A stretch of DNA of 25,726 nucleotides from Tritrichomonas foetus (GCA_001839685.1 MLAK01001134.1:1-25726), one strand, 5' to 3'; positions 9,502 to 18,960 are shown, numbered from the stretch's first letter. Made by a program: numbers and translations. The notes: generated from the sequence alone by a model not told the origin.

Positions 9502-9801
9502 ATTATATTAAAAATAATATAAAACATTTTTATGCTTTTGTTCATTTTCGTTTTGCTTTTTCTTGTTTGTTATATAATTAAATTTAACCATAATAATAAT
9601 GTATAAAGCGCTTTCAGATGAATTGATGATTCTTCTTTATTTAATAATAATCATAATAAAAAGAAAATTTACATTTGAAATACATAGCTAAGTTTATTTA
9701 ATATTTTTCTAAACAAAAATTACAAGTAATATATGTCTAAGTTAATATAATAGTATAATATAAAAATAGTATAGTTCATAATATAATATACGCAATACAC
9801 C
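9502..9801. other. Convergent 3' spacer (Myb / TKL kinase)
   Basis: Exactly 300 nt between two gene 3' ends. Very AT-rich with several TAAA and AATAAT runs that could serve in 3' processing on both strands. I see no other feature. Confidence 0.5.
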
Positions 9802-12800
9802 TTAAAGAGGCTCATCTTGGTGAGTAATTACAATTTTCGGGCCATTTTCAACTACATCTAAGGATATCAATTTCAAATAAATACTTTCATCTATGAAAAA
9901 TTGTTTGTGCTGTTCAAGTAATTCATTAATTATATCTTTATATTCCATCAGTTCATCAAGTGAACAAATCACAAACATTCGTGATAAAATTTTAAGTGCA
10001 AGTGGAGTCTTATCAATGATCCCAGCAAGCATTGGAATCAAACCAAAGTTGATAATGAGATCAGAATGTGCCATTACAAAAGAAAAGTTCGATAAACATT
10101 CACACACTTCAACTGGATCATCATGAATTGCAATTGCAGCGATTCCAATTGGCTGTGACAACTCAGAAACTTTTGATCGTAAATTTGGAAACTTCAAAAT
10201 ACTTCTGTATATACGCATTAATTGAATTTCCATACCATTAACCTTAAATGGAATATCATGATCAACGATTTGCTTTGCAATTTCTTCAAATTCACACAAA
10301 TCAGCACAAAGTGCTAAGGTTGCTTCATTTTTAGTGCTTGCAATAATTGAGATTAGTTTTACTTGTCGATATCCTTTAGATGTTAATGGTACTGATGCTC
10401 TAAGCATCTTTACAGTTGTATCAACAACTATTGATGTCTGTGAAAAGAGTGAACAAATGAAAGAGTAACCTTTAAAACATAAAAATTGTTGAATATCTAC
10501 CATTCGCGGCAAATTCTGGACAATATCAGCTTGCCGTTGACTATCAAGGTTTGGGAAGAGTGAAATAACAATGTTGATTAATTCTGGATCAACTTTACAT
10601 TGGTCAGGTGTAATTTCATGTAAAAGTTCATCGAGTCGATGCCAATTTTGACAATCAAATGCATGTACAATGTTTGTTGATAATAATTGCCTTGGTGTTA
10701 GTTTTTCAAATTCTTCTTCATCAGTTCCGAAGAAATGCGCTTCAGGGAAGAAAAGAGTTGCTGTAATTTGTGGAAATGAAGGTCGGTCGCTTGGTTTTTC
10801 ACTCCAGCAACGCCGAATTAAGTCAATAAGCATCGGTGGCGCATTATCAAGAGTTTCTGGTGAAAGTTCAGGTCTTAAACCATTTTCAAGAATCGCTAGA
10901 ACCATTTGATCTTGTGTCATCTCTTTATAAGGTTGCTGTTGCGTCAACATTTCCCAAAGAAGAACAGCAAAACTATAAACATCAACCTTTTCATCATAAA
11001 ATGGAGAACTTCGAAGAATTTCTGGTGCCATCCATTGTGCAGTTCCAACATAACCAGTCCTAGTGCCTCGTGTTTTGAATCCAACTAACCCGAAATCACA
11101 AACTCGAGGTAAATCATTTTCATCTAATAAAATATTAGCACTTTTCAAATCACGATGAATAATTCTTGCAGAATGAAGTTGTTCCATCGCTTGAGAGACT
11201 CTTAATGCAATAACTGATCTTTTAGTCGGTGTTAAATGTTTCAATCTATCATAAAGGGAGCAATTTAAAAGTTCAGTCACAATACAAAATGGTGCAGTTA
11301 ATGTTACTCCTATTAAATGTAATATTGAGGGATGATTTAAAGTCGCCATAGTCCAAACTTCCCTTTTAAATGTTTCTAATTGTCTTCCACCTAATAAATG
11401 TGCATTTAACATTTTGATTGCAACTGGTTTTCCTGATGCAGTCATCGTTCCACGATGAACTGAGCCAAAAGTGCCACTTCCGATTCTTTCACCTAAAATG
11501 AAATCATCTTGAGTTAGAACTAAATTTAAACGTGGTGGGAGAAATGGTGTAATGTGTAACAAAGCAGGTCCTTCTTGGATTCCATCAACAGGTCCAATAG
11601 AATTTAAATGTTTTGCAATCAGTTCAGAAATTTGAACAATTTGAGGTGTTTGTGGTTGTTCAGAAATGCGATTTAAATATTCAAGTAATGAACCTTTCAA
11701 TTGCAGTGAATCTACACTATCTTGAGCGTCAAGCTCTTTGGCAGAAATGATAAAATTTGGTGAATTTACACATTTAAATGCAATTAAACAATCATTGATA
11801 TCTTCTCGAAGTCGTCTAACTGAATCTTTAACGGTGCATGTGGGCCAAGTGATGGCAGATTGCCCCCAATGAGAGGCAGAACAGCTGTAGACAATTTGGC
11901 GGGTCTTATTTATGGAATCTATTAAAGTACAACAATTTGCTTTCAAAATAGCGATGGGTAGAGTTAAATCGGGATTGAAATTTCTTAAAAGTGCACGGAA
12001 AGAATCATAAAGTGCGAATAGTTTCGATCTGTGAATTGCAATTGAAGGCTGAAGCGCCAAAAGATTCGTAATATATGAAAGTGTAACAGTAATCCATTGT
12101 GGAGGTGGCCCAGTTCCTCTTGGCGATAAATTACTGATTGTAATTTCAGTAAAATCAATCAATGAATCATCATTATTTTCGTTTGGAATCTGGCTCTCAT
12201 TGTCGTTTAGTTTTTCACCGTTTTCACTCTTTTTACTCACATTGCTTCCATCACTATTATTATTGTAGTTATTCATTTGTTTATTATTCATTTGATTGTT
12301 AATTTGATTATTTATTTGGTTATTTGGAGAATTTGTATTATGATGATTCATATCGTTATTAGAAACTTTATGTTTTGGTTTTTCATCAGAAATTGGAACA
12401 ATTTCTTCTGCTGAAACCATTGTCAATAAATGGCGTGATGTTGGAGGAGGCAATAAAGGAGTTAACCTAGTTTCTGTTTGTTCTGCTGAAGAAGAAGAAG
12501 ATTTATCAAGAAATTGTTCTGGTGATGGAATTGCCAAAAGTGGGTCACTTTCAATATGATGTTTCAATGGTGTTTTTTCATTTGTAACTTTTTGAATTGA
12601 AGTTAAATTACTAATGTTGGAATTTCCAACAACAACATTTATTTGATTAGCACAAATATTTGCATTATTCGCATTATTCTGATTATTACACAAAAAGTTA
12701 TTACTAGAAAAACTATTTTTATCATAATTTCCATGAATATCTGTATTAAATGACATGTCAAGCAAATTATTGTTATTATTTTTTTCATCATTTTTTGATA

Positions 12801-13053
12801 AAATATAATTCGCGCGATTGTTGCTAATATTTGCGTTATCAATAAAAACTGAATTTCTTTGGTCATTCGTTTCAATCTGATCAAGGTTTTCGATCTTTTC
12901 AAAATTTTCGAAATTATCGATTTTCTGAATCGGCTCAAATGACGGCTGTTCGACCTTTTTTTCATGACAGGAACTATCAGCGAGTAATTCGTAGGAGTCG
13001 ATAGATGGCGGATCCTCGTCTCCAACAAGCTCAAAAACAATTAAATCGTCCAT
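9802..13053 (-). CDS. TKL-type protein kinase with ARM-like C-terminus
   Basis: A 1083-residue cytosolic signalling kinase. Residues 1-90 contain an acidic start and an E/N/F-repeat segment; about 90-310 are Asn/Ser-rich low complexity. A helical region at roughly 320-480 precedes the kinase and resembles the helical-bundle leaders seen in TKL kinases such as MLKL. The kinase domain spans about 515-770: glycine loop GSGTFGSV near 521, VAIKML lysine near 547, HRDLKSAN near 632, DFG near 652, WMAPE near 678, and RCW...RPSF in the last subdomain, a TKL signature. All catalytic residues are present, so it should be active. Residues 790-1083 are helical and read as ARM/HEAT-like repeats. The ATG at 13053 opens the frame; an out-of-frame ATG lies 7 nt upstream. 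TKL kinases are a large family in trichomonads. Substrate is unknown. Confidence 0.92.
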   Translation of the reverse strand: MDDLIVFELVGDEDPPSIDSYELLADSSCHEKKVEQPSFEPIQKIDNFENFEKIENLDQIETNDQRNSVFIDNANISNNRANYILSKNDEKNNNNNLLDMSFNTDIHGNYDKNSFSSNNFLCNNQNNANNANICANQINVVVGNSNISNLTSIQKVTNEKTPLKHHIESDPLLAIPSPEQFLDKSSSSSAEQTETRLTPLLPPPTSRHLLTMVSAEEIVPISDEKPKHKVSNNDMNHHNTNSPNNQINNQINNQMNNKQMNNYNNNSDGSNVSKKSENGEKLNDNESQIPNENNDDSLIDFTEITISNLSPRGTGPPPQWITVTLSYITNLLALQPSIAIHRSKLFALYDSFRALLRNFNPDLTLPIAILKANCCTLIDSINKTRQIVYSCSASHWGQSAITWPTCTVKDSVRRLREDINDCLIAFKCVNSPNFIISAKELDAQDSVDSLQLKGSLLEYLNRISEQPQTPQIVQISELIAKHLNSIGPVDGIQEGPALLHITPFLPPRLNLVLTQDDFILGERIGSGTFGSVHRGTMTASGKPVAIKMLNAHLLGGRQLETFKREVWTMATLNHPSILHLIGVTLTAPFCIVTELLNCSLYDRLKHLTPTKRSVIALRVSQAMEQLHSARIIHRDLKSANILLDENDLPRVCDFGLVGFKTRGTRTGYVGTAQWMAPEILRSSPFYDEKVDVYSFAVLLWEMLTQQQPYKEMTQDQMVLAILENGLRPELSPETLDNAPPMLIDLIRRCWSEKPSDRPSFPQITATLFFPEAHFFGTDEEEFEKLTPRQLLSTNIVHAFDCQNWHRLDELLHEITPDQCKVDPELINIVISLFPNLDSQRQADIVQNLPRMVDIQQFLCFKGYSFICSLFSQTSIVVDTTVKMLRASVPLTSKGYRQVKLISIIASTKNEATLALCADLCEFEEIAKQIVDHDIPFKVNGMEIQLMRIYRSILKFPNLRSKVSELSQPIGIAAIAIHDDPVEVCECLSNFSFVMAHSDLIINFGLIPMLAGIIDKTPLALKILSRMFVICSLDELMEYKDIINELLEQHKQFFIDESIYLKLISLDVVENGPKIVITHQDEPL

Positions 13054-14005
13054 TTTGCATTTTTGAACGATAAGATGGGTTTCAAATTTATCACAATTAT
13101 GGTTAATTTTTGGCGTGCTATCAGAAAAAGATCCTTTCTCAATTCATTGCAGGAATTCAAAAAGCGTGAATAAAACTTTATCAATTTTATTAATTGAATG
13201 AAAATGTGGGCAGATATTTGAATATATTTGTGTTTATTCAATTTATTTCAATAAAAGTCGACACTCTGATTTTTTTTAAGATTGTGGTTTTTTCGATCAC
13301 TTTTATAATCTTCATTTTTATTCATCCTTGATAATTGCAGCTGGCCACTTTTGCCAAGTGCCCAGACATATCCCCAATTTTGACTAACTTTGCCCAAGAT
13401 AAAACGTCACTTTTCATAATAGCAAGTCTTGTCGATTATCTATGGTGAAATAAAATGCAGTTTATGGTGAAAAATAATTGATGGGAACATCAAAAGAACA
13501 TTAAATCAAATGTAAATTAATATTAATATTTATGGATAATTTTTAGAGAAAACCGAAAATAAAAGCAGTACTAAAAAACTCTTTTATGATAAAAGCTTGT
13601 TGGCTATAAATTTGGCATGTCAGGATTCTACCAGATGTCCAGCCCAGTGGGGGAAGAGCCCTCATATAAAAACTGGTTGCATGAAACGTATTTTCCTTGA
13701 AACAATGATAATATGATATCACTTTCATTTTAAGATTGTTACATTTGGATTCGGTCATCTGAACAAATTCCGATAAACTAAATATTTTCTTTATTAAAGA
13801 AGATACACTGACCTTAACTTTCAATTCATGCAATGTGTAAACATAAATTAAATATGACTCTCATTATTTCTTGTATGGAATTTGACTTTACAATAACGAA
13901 TCAAAAATTATTCGACATATTTTTTAAATAAATATTTATAACTATTGGATACCAACATTGCAAAACAATAACTTAATAATGTAAGTATGAATAATCTGTT
14001 TTTAT
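13054..14005. other. Spacer upstream of the TKL kinase
   Basis: About 950 nt between two minus-strand genes. The open frame at 13543-13833 starts at TTG, has unremarkable composition and is judged chance. Two GC-richer islands stand out: 13341-13400, with a hairpin and two CTTT(T)GCC(C)AAG copies, and 13605-13680, which lacks tRNA boxes. Otherwise the DNA is AT-rich. Confidence 0.5.
13341..13365. repeat. Short hairpin CTGGCCACTT / AAGTGCCCAG
   Basis: Two 10-nt arms (13341-13350 and 13356-13365) pair at 9 of 10 positions with a single C-C mismatch around a 5-nt loop. It lies about 290-310 nt upstream of the TKL kinase ATG in a locally GC-rich stretch, next to two CTTT(T)GCC(C)AAG repeats (13348-13358 and 13388-13398). 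It might be a regulatory site or an RNA stem; no function is shown. Confidence 0.6.
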
Positions 14006-16021
14006 TTAAATTACGAGTTCGGGTTTCTTTTTCATTTGTTCTTGTGATTGTTCATCATCCTCTTCTTCGCTCTTTTGATCAGCTTCGTTACTTTTTTGGA
14101 TTCCATCAATCCTCAATTTTTTGTTAAAGATTTTCATATAATATTCATATAAATCAGCTTTGTTTAGTTTTGTTGTTGATCGATTTAATGAATAAAGCCA
14201 AGCAATACAGAATAAAATTGTTTCTACAACACCAACACCAATCCAAGCTTTACCTAGATTTAGATTCATATCATTTGGCATTGAGATCATTAACAAACCA
14301 ACACCACAGCCAATCATATGTAAAGCCCAAATTGACACAACATTAAATGCTTGATCATCAAGAAAGATTCCAATTGTTTTAAATTGTTTTTGCTCATTTT
14401 TAGAGATTTTCATTTTTTTCTTTGTGCAATCAAATACCTTAATAATTGCAGTGACAATAAAAGTAGCAAACGGTAAAAACATAACAACGAGAATAAAAAT
14501 AACACTATCAGTAATAGATGTTTTCCCATTCATTTTTAAGATGACTGTTATATCTTCAACAACGTTAATAGCATATGAAGCAATACTTGTTGCATTATGT
14601 ACTAAATAAAAAGAAGGTCTAAAAATACAATAAACGACTAACATGATAATATGCAAAATAAAAGCACCATAAAATGCTTTGGGTTCATGATCATAAATAA
14701 CAGAGAAAATAGTATTCAATAATTCATAAAATAATGATACAATATACCAATAACAGAAATCCTTTGAATAAGTTTCGAAGTTTGCTAATGTTGATGATGG
14801 AATATTTTCAACGTTTCTTTCCCATAAATCTTCAATTGGTAAATTTGAATCAGCATCAATTACATCAAGCATTTCTGCAGTTTTATGTAATGAAACAAAA
14901 TGGATAATGGGGATTGCAATAAATTGAGCAAAACATGCTAATATTCCAAATTGTGCTATTGTTCCTTTTAGAATTGTTTTATCATAAAATGTTTCAACTA
15001 CTGCTCTCATTAAAGGTAAGCTAAGATAATCAATAATTAAATAAACTAGTTTGAGAGTATAACGAGTAACCATACCTCTTCGAATAATTCTTTTGTGAAG
15101 GGGATTGTTCGAGCAGTGATCAGAGTAATGAATAATAATAAATATTATTAATGGAATAGTACCTGTTGGTAAGAAAATATACACAAAAATTTTCATGTCT
15201 TCTGAATCCTTCAAGAATAAACTCATTAATCCTATAATTATGCCAGTTACAACCATAAAAACACTACCAAGCCACATCATTGTCCAAAAGAAATAATGAG
15301 TATCTTGTGTTGCTAATCCTTCAACATCACTCAATACAAATGTGTTAATGCTGTTTTTAATTTCTAAAACTCTTTCTAGAGGATCATCATGTTTCTTAAT
15401 ATCTAGCTTGTGGCAACATATACGGCGATACCAGCATGTAAATATTCCGAAGAATATATACAATACAATACAAATAAAACATGACCAGCATACAGCAATG
15501 AATGTAGTTGAAGCAAATGTAGCTTTTTCGTAGTATATCATGAAAAGCAATGTAATTCCAGAAAATATAACATCTAAGATTAATCTCCAATTTCTACGCT
15601 TTGCTAAAAATGCAAGTAGAATATAAAATCCAATTGTTGCTAATTGTATCAAAAGCATCAAATATGAAACTTCTAAAAAGACATTGAAACAAGCAAATGT
15701 TAATCCAACTAATGAAACCATGGATAAATGACGAAGTTGTTCAATTCCTTTATTTCCAACAATGGCAAATAAAAATAGTAGCAAAAGTGGTGCTATTGAC
15801 CAAGCACCAGCAATTGCCTTTAATGATTCTGATCCACTGTTAAATAATGCATATATTGCATCAATCACAGATTGATAAAAATATTTGAGTTCTTTGATGG
15901 CTTCAAGAGTAAAAGTAATACTTAATGGTAACATTGAAATTCTTATATGTGAGAATGTTTGCCTATAGAGTGTAAAAACTCTAAAAACTTTCGTTGAATC
16001 ATACGATTGGTCTTCTTCCAT
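14006..16021 (-). CDS. Polytopic membrane protein, family unassigned
   Basis: A 671-residue integral membrane protein with about 12-14 hydrophobic spans. The soluble N-terminus (MEEDQSYDST) is followed by spans from about residue 75 on. One loop of about 50 residues near 195-245 separates the first group from the second, and another near 390-420 (ending SSTLANFETYSKDF) separates the last spans. The tail of about 50 residues is acidic and charged (QKSEEEDDEQSQ), probably cytosolic. CIFRPSFYLVHN in a late loop recalls a short pattern in fungal TRP/Flc-like proteins, but that is weak. I do not recognise the family; channel or transporter are possible. The open frame continues 42 codons upstream to TTG. 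I chose this ATG because TCATATTTC, an initiator match, is immediately before it (7-nt leader). The stop is TAA followed closely by ATAAAA. Confidence 0.85.
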   Translation of the reverse strand: MEEDQSYDSTKVFRVFTLYRQTFSHIRISMLPLSITFTLEAIKELKYFYQSVIDAIYALFNSGSESLKAIAGAWSIAPLLLLFLFAIVGNKGIEQLRHLSMVSLVGLTFACFNVFLEVSYLMLLIQLATIGFYILLAFLAKRRNWRLILDVIFSGITLLFMIYYEKATFASTTFIAVCWSCFICIVLYIFFGIFTCWYRRICCHKLDIKKHDDPLERVLEIKNSINTFVLSDVEGLATQDTHYFFWTMMWLGSVFMVVTGIIIGLMSLFLKDSEDMKIFVYIFLPTGTIPLIIFIIIHYSDHCSNNPLHKRIIRRGMVTRYTLKLVYLIIDYLSLPLMRAVVETFYDKTILKGTIAQFGILACFAQFIAIPIIHFVSLHKTAEMLDVIDADSNLPIEDLWERNVENIPSSTLANFETYSKDFCYWYIVSLFYELLNTIFSVIYDHEPKAFYGAFILHIIMLVVYCIFRPSFYLVHNATSIASYAINVVEDITVILKMNGKTSITDSVIFILVVMFLPFATFIVTAIIKVFDCTKKKMKISKNEQKQFKTIGIFLDDQAFNVVSIWALHMIGCGVGLLMISMPNDMNLNLGKAWIGVGVVETILFCIAWLYSLNRSTTKLNKADLYEYYMKIFNKKLRIDGIQKSNEADQKSEEEDDEQSQEQMKKKPELVI

Positions 16022-16030
16022 GAAATATGA
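16022..16030 (-). promoter_or_regulatory. Initiator-like TCATATTTC of the polytopic membrane protein
   Basis: TCATA fits TCAYW with its A at 16028, 7 nt before the ATG. It decides the start of this gene against the longer TTG frame. Confidence 0.6.
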
Positions 16031-16201
16031 TTTTGAAATAATATAAAATGAATTCAATAGGATCCATCGCCAATTCAATTTTTGTGATGTGTCACTTTCA
16101 CGACATTGAAAAAAAAAATTGCACTTTTTCGAAAAATCTGAGATCAATGGAAATACAAGTCAAAAAACAACTGAATTTATTGGAAAAACAATACGACTGC
16201 A

Positions 16202-16295
16202 TGCATTAAAGCCAAATCTGAACAATATTACTCCCATATTTGGTCAATTCTAATGGTAAATTAGAATTTCTGGCTGATGTTTTGGTCGTAATGCA
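16202..16295. repeat. Nested inverted repeats upstream of the membrane protein gene
   Basis: Outer arms 16202-16216 (TGCATTAAAGCCAAA) and 16281-16295 pair at 12 of 15 positions. Inside lies a perfect 8-bp hairpin, ATTCTAAT 16247-16254 and ATTAGAAT 16260-16267, with a 5-nt loop. It is about 180-275 nt upstream of the ATG at 16021. Possible regulatory or foldback structure. Confidence 0.5.
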
Positions 16296-16525
16296 GAATT
16301 TATATGAATAAATATACTGAAAATGAGAATAATTTCCAATTTTTCATTTAGAAAGGCAAACAAAAAATTATGAATTATGGCGAGTACAAATTCGTGCTGT
16401 GCATGCATATTTCACATACAATAACATTATTAGCTTATTTTATTTAATGAATTATACATTGTAGCAGTTTAAATGCAAAAAAATTTTCCTCATTATATGA
16501 AAATCTAATTTTCTTAACATGAGCA

Positions 16526-16540
16526 AAGTCAACTTGACTT
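16526..16540. repeat. Perfect palindrome AAGTCAA-C-TTGACTT
   Basis: Seven-base arms around a single central C, in the divergent spacer. A related TTGACC occurs at 16570-16575. Could be a binding site for a dimeric factor. Confidence 0.6.
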
Positions 16541-16660
16541 ATATATATACCTATGCATCATAACCCAATTTGACCAAGATTACGGCCAATTTTGATCAAT
16601 TCTAAAGATTTTTTTTATATTTCCATTTTAACTTTTGGCCATGCAGATGTATATATATAC

Positions 16661-16676
16661 TTTTAAGTACTTAAAA
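16661..16676. repeat. Perfect 16-bp palindrome TTTTAAGTACTTAAAA
   Basis: Self-complementary over all 16 bases and directly after an ATATATATAC run. AT-rich composition makes chance occurrence fairly likely. Confidence 0.6.
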
Positions 16677-17045
16677 TGCATTTGTGAAGCATTTCAAGAA
16701 ACTTCAACAATTTTTGAGGATTATCAGTCTTCAGCTATCTTATGTCAATAAAATTTTTTCTTTTCACATTTAATCAGTTGAAGTTTCTGAAAAAATACAT
16801 AAAATATGATGATCAGTGCACCTTTGGGTTTCTTTTAGCTCATAATTATGGATAAATTATGTGATTTTCCAAAATTTCAATAAAGGTCGATAATTTACTT
16901 CAGGAATTATTTTTAAGTATAATCTAAACTATAGTTCATTTGATAACTTTTGAGAGGCACTAAAGTGATTTGATCAAATTAACGAAAGTCAAAGATTGAA
17001 CTAAATCAAATTTAACATATTCAATACTTCTGATGTAAACAATTT

Positions 17046-17070
17046 AATCTTAACGATATCTCGTAAGATT
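17046..17070. promoter_or_regulatory. Hairpin containing TAACGATA (Myb-site-like)
   Basis: The arms AATCTTAACGA (17046-17056) and TCGTAAGATT (17061-17070) pair over 10 bp with one bulged A and a TATC loop. TAACGATA at 17051-17058 is identical to the MRE-1/MRE-2r element described for Myb proteins at the Trichomonas vaginalis ap65-1 promoter, as I recall it. It lies about 330 nt upstream of the kinase ATG at 17386. Confidence 0.4.
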
Positions 17071-17385
17071 CAATCATAGAATATCTTTGAGAATTTGTAA
17101 CAAATTTTGTTAGACTTTTTCAAAAGGCGTTTTAATTGAATTTTTTAGAGAATTTTGTGAATTCTATATGAATTGTTTTGTTAATATAAATTTCGAAAAT
17201 TTGGAAGGTAACATCATTCAAAAAATATATTCTTTCAAACTTTTTGTATAATATTTTTGTTATTTTCCCAAATGAATTATTTTTTACTCAATACACATTA
17301 AAATTATTAGAAAAATATGGTTATATTCATTGAATTGTGAAATCTGAATTGAATTTAATCAGATTTGCGACAAAGTAGAGGACAA

Positions 17386-18597
17386 ATGCTCTTGGAGGTA
17401 ACAGCCCCGAATAAGATCGGTCCTTATCTTTTGGGATGCACTATTGGTGAAGGCGCATTTTCAGTTGTTAAACTTGCTCACGACGAAAATACGAGTGAAC
17501 GTTTCGCATGTAAAATCGTACCAAAAAAGAGACTCCTTGGCGACTCAATGGAGGCAAGATTTGAGAGAGAAGTCAGAATTCTTCAACGTCTTCGCTACCC
17601 AGGAATCACCGCATTTCATCATATTTTTACAGATACATTAAATTATTATATCATTCTCGAATTATGTCCTGCAGGAAGCCTCTACACGAAAATTACAGAA
17701 AGTAAAAAGCTTGTTGAAAAAGAAGCCAAAGTCATATTCAAACAAATCGCAGCAGCAATCAATTATTTGCATGAAAATGGAATCACCCATCGAGATATAA
17801 AGCCAGAAAATATTCTTTTCGATAAAGACAACAACGTAAAAGTTATTGATTTCGGTTTCAGCGCGATTAAAGAAATGACCCAAATTTCAAACAACTATCA
17901 AAATAATCAACAGGGAGTATCACAAAATGACTCTGAAAACGACCCACAGAATATTTCACAAAACAACAACTCGCGTATTTGCAGGAGTAGTGATTTTTGT
18001 AATTCTCAATGCTGCAATAATTATTTGGTGTCAACCGCCTGCGGATCTCCGTATTACACGTCACCAGAGTGCATTTCAGGCCGAGCATATGACGCATTCA
18101 AAAGCGATGTTTGGAGCCTTGGCGTAGTTTTATTCGTGATGCTGGTTGGCGACTTGCCGTGGACTAAAACTAATCAAATTGGCCTTTTTGAACAGATCAG
18201 AAAAGGTGAATTTTTTATTCCAACATCACTTTCACCAGACGCCCGAGATTTGATATTACACATGCTTCAAACCGAGCCATCAAAAAGATTTGATTTACAT
18301 CAGATCCTGAAGCATAGGTGGCTCTCTGATGCTAGAGAAGCAGTATATAATTCGGCTAGAGCTCTCCCAGCAGTCACAGATCAAGAAATCGATGACTTTT
18401 TCATGAATTCAAGTCGAGTAATTCCATCGAATTTTTCAGTGCCTGATGGAAAAACATTACTAAAATTCGTAAATAGAAAACCTGGAATAGAGAGGCGAAC
18501 ATCAGTTCTTCAACATCTACCCTCTTACAGAAGAGTATTTACTGATCGAAAAGTACATATGATATCAATGAGTGTTTTACCGAGCTTGAAAACATAA
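17386..18597 (+). CDS. CAMK-like Ser/Thr kinase with activation-segment insert
   Basis: A 403-residue cytosolic kinase. The domain runs from about residue 10 to 312: GEGAFSVV at 21-28, ACKIV lysine K43, HRDIKPEN from H135, DFG from D155, and a CGSPYYTSPE activation-segment end with SPE at 226-228, then DVWSLGV and RFDLHQILKHRWL. The fold and the GSPYY/SPE signature match CAMKL/SNF1-related kinases. DFG and SPE are 71 residues apart, about 45 more than usual; the extra part (about 163-209) is Asn/Gln/Ser-rich and ends with a C-x5-C-x3-CC cluster. Catalytic residues are all present. A tail of about 90 residues has no recognised domain. The frame opens seven codons upstream at TTG; this ATG is the first Met and leaves the kinase domain intact. 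The stop is TAA within TAAA. Confidence 0.9.
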   Translation: MLLEVTAPNKIGPYLLGCTIGEGAFSVVKLAHDENTSERFACKIVPKKRLLGDSMEARFEREVRILQRLRYPGITAFHHIFTDTLNYYIILELCPAGSLYTKITESKKLVEKEAKVIFKQIAAAINYLHENGITHRDIKPENILFDKDNNVKVIDFGFSAIKEMTQISNNYQNNQQGVSQNDSENDPQNISQNNNSRICRSSDFCNSQCCNNYLVSTACGSPYYTSPECISGRAYDAFKSDVWSLGVVLFVMLVGDLPWTKTNQIGLFEQIRKGEFFIPTSLSPDARDLILHMLQTEPSKRFDLHQILKHRWLSDAREAVYNSARALPAVTDQEIDDFFMNSSRVIPSNFSVPDGKTLLKFVNRKPGIERRTSVLQHLPSYRRVFTDRKVHMISMSVLPSLKT

Positions 18598-18960
18598 AGA
18601 TAAGAATAGCAAGGGCGAAAAATGTATGATAATTATTAGAATAAAGATCTATCCATGGAAATTCATGTTTATTAATAATAATGGAATAAGTATAAATTCG
18701 GATTGATAAGTGAAAAATCATTTGTAATTTTTCGCAGCACATAATGTTTATCTTTATGATAATTTAATCCAGAACAACACAAAATGGAACCATGTCTGTA
18801 AAATTAAATTTAAATCAACATTTTGGCTACAATTGTCATCTTTCATCTTTCATTATTCATTTTTTTTAATTAGTATCCTCCATCCAGTAATCATCTTTAC
18901 CATGCATATAGATTTGATTCAGAGAAATTTTTGAAGTCTTTTATAAGATGGAGTGATGTT
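18598..18960. other. Convergent 3' spacer (CAMK-like kinase / KATNIP-like)
   Basis: 363 nt between two gene 3' ends, AT-rich. The kinase stop reads TAAAG and the KATNIP-like stop reads TAAAA on its strand, so both may supply their own UAAA polyadenylation signal. A 67-codon minus-strand frame at 18539-18742 overlaps the kinase end and is judged chance. Confidence 0.5.

Larger units (their letters stand above)
16031..17385. other. 1.35-kb divergent spacer with palindromes
   Basis: Lies between the membrane protein gene (minus) and the CAMK-like kinase gene (plus). AT-rich with no credible frame. It holds nested inverted repeats at 16202-16295, perfect short palindromes at 16526-16540 and 16661-16676, two ATATATATAC runs 110 nt apart, and a hairpin containing a Myb-site-like sequence at 17046-17070. 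A TCATTGA at 17327-17333 is the nearest initiator match to the kinase ATG, giving a 57-nt leader, longer than for other genes here. Confidence 0.5.

Noticed and set aside
13605..13680. tRNA or snRNA gene
   Set aside because: No pairing acceptor ends, no GGTTCRAAT T-arm and no resemblance to U1, U2, U4, U5 or U6 core sequences.
13543..13833. 96-codon minus-strand open frame as a gene
   Set aside because: It begins with TTG, shows no domain, no initiator motif and no coding-like codon pattern; the first Met leaves only about 70 codons.
17872..18012. Intron in the CAMK-like kinase
   Set aside because: The insert keeps the frame and lacks the GTATGT donor and ACTAACACACAG-like acceptor known for trichomonad introns.
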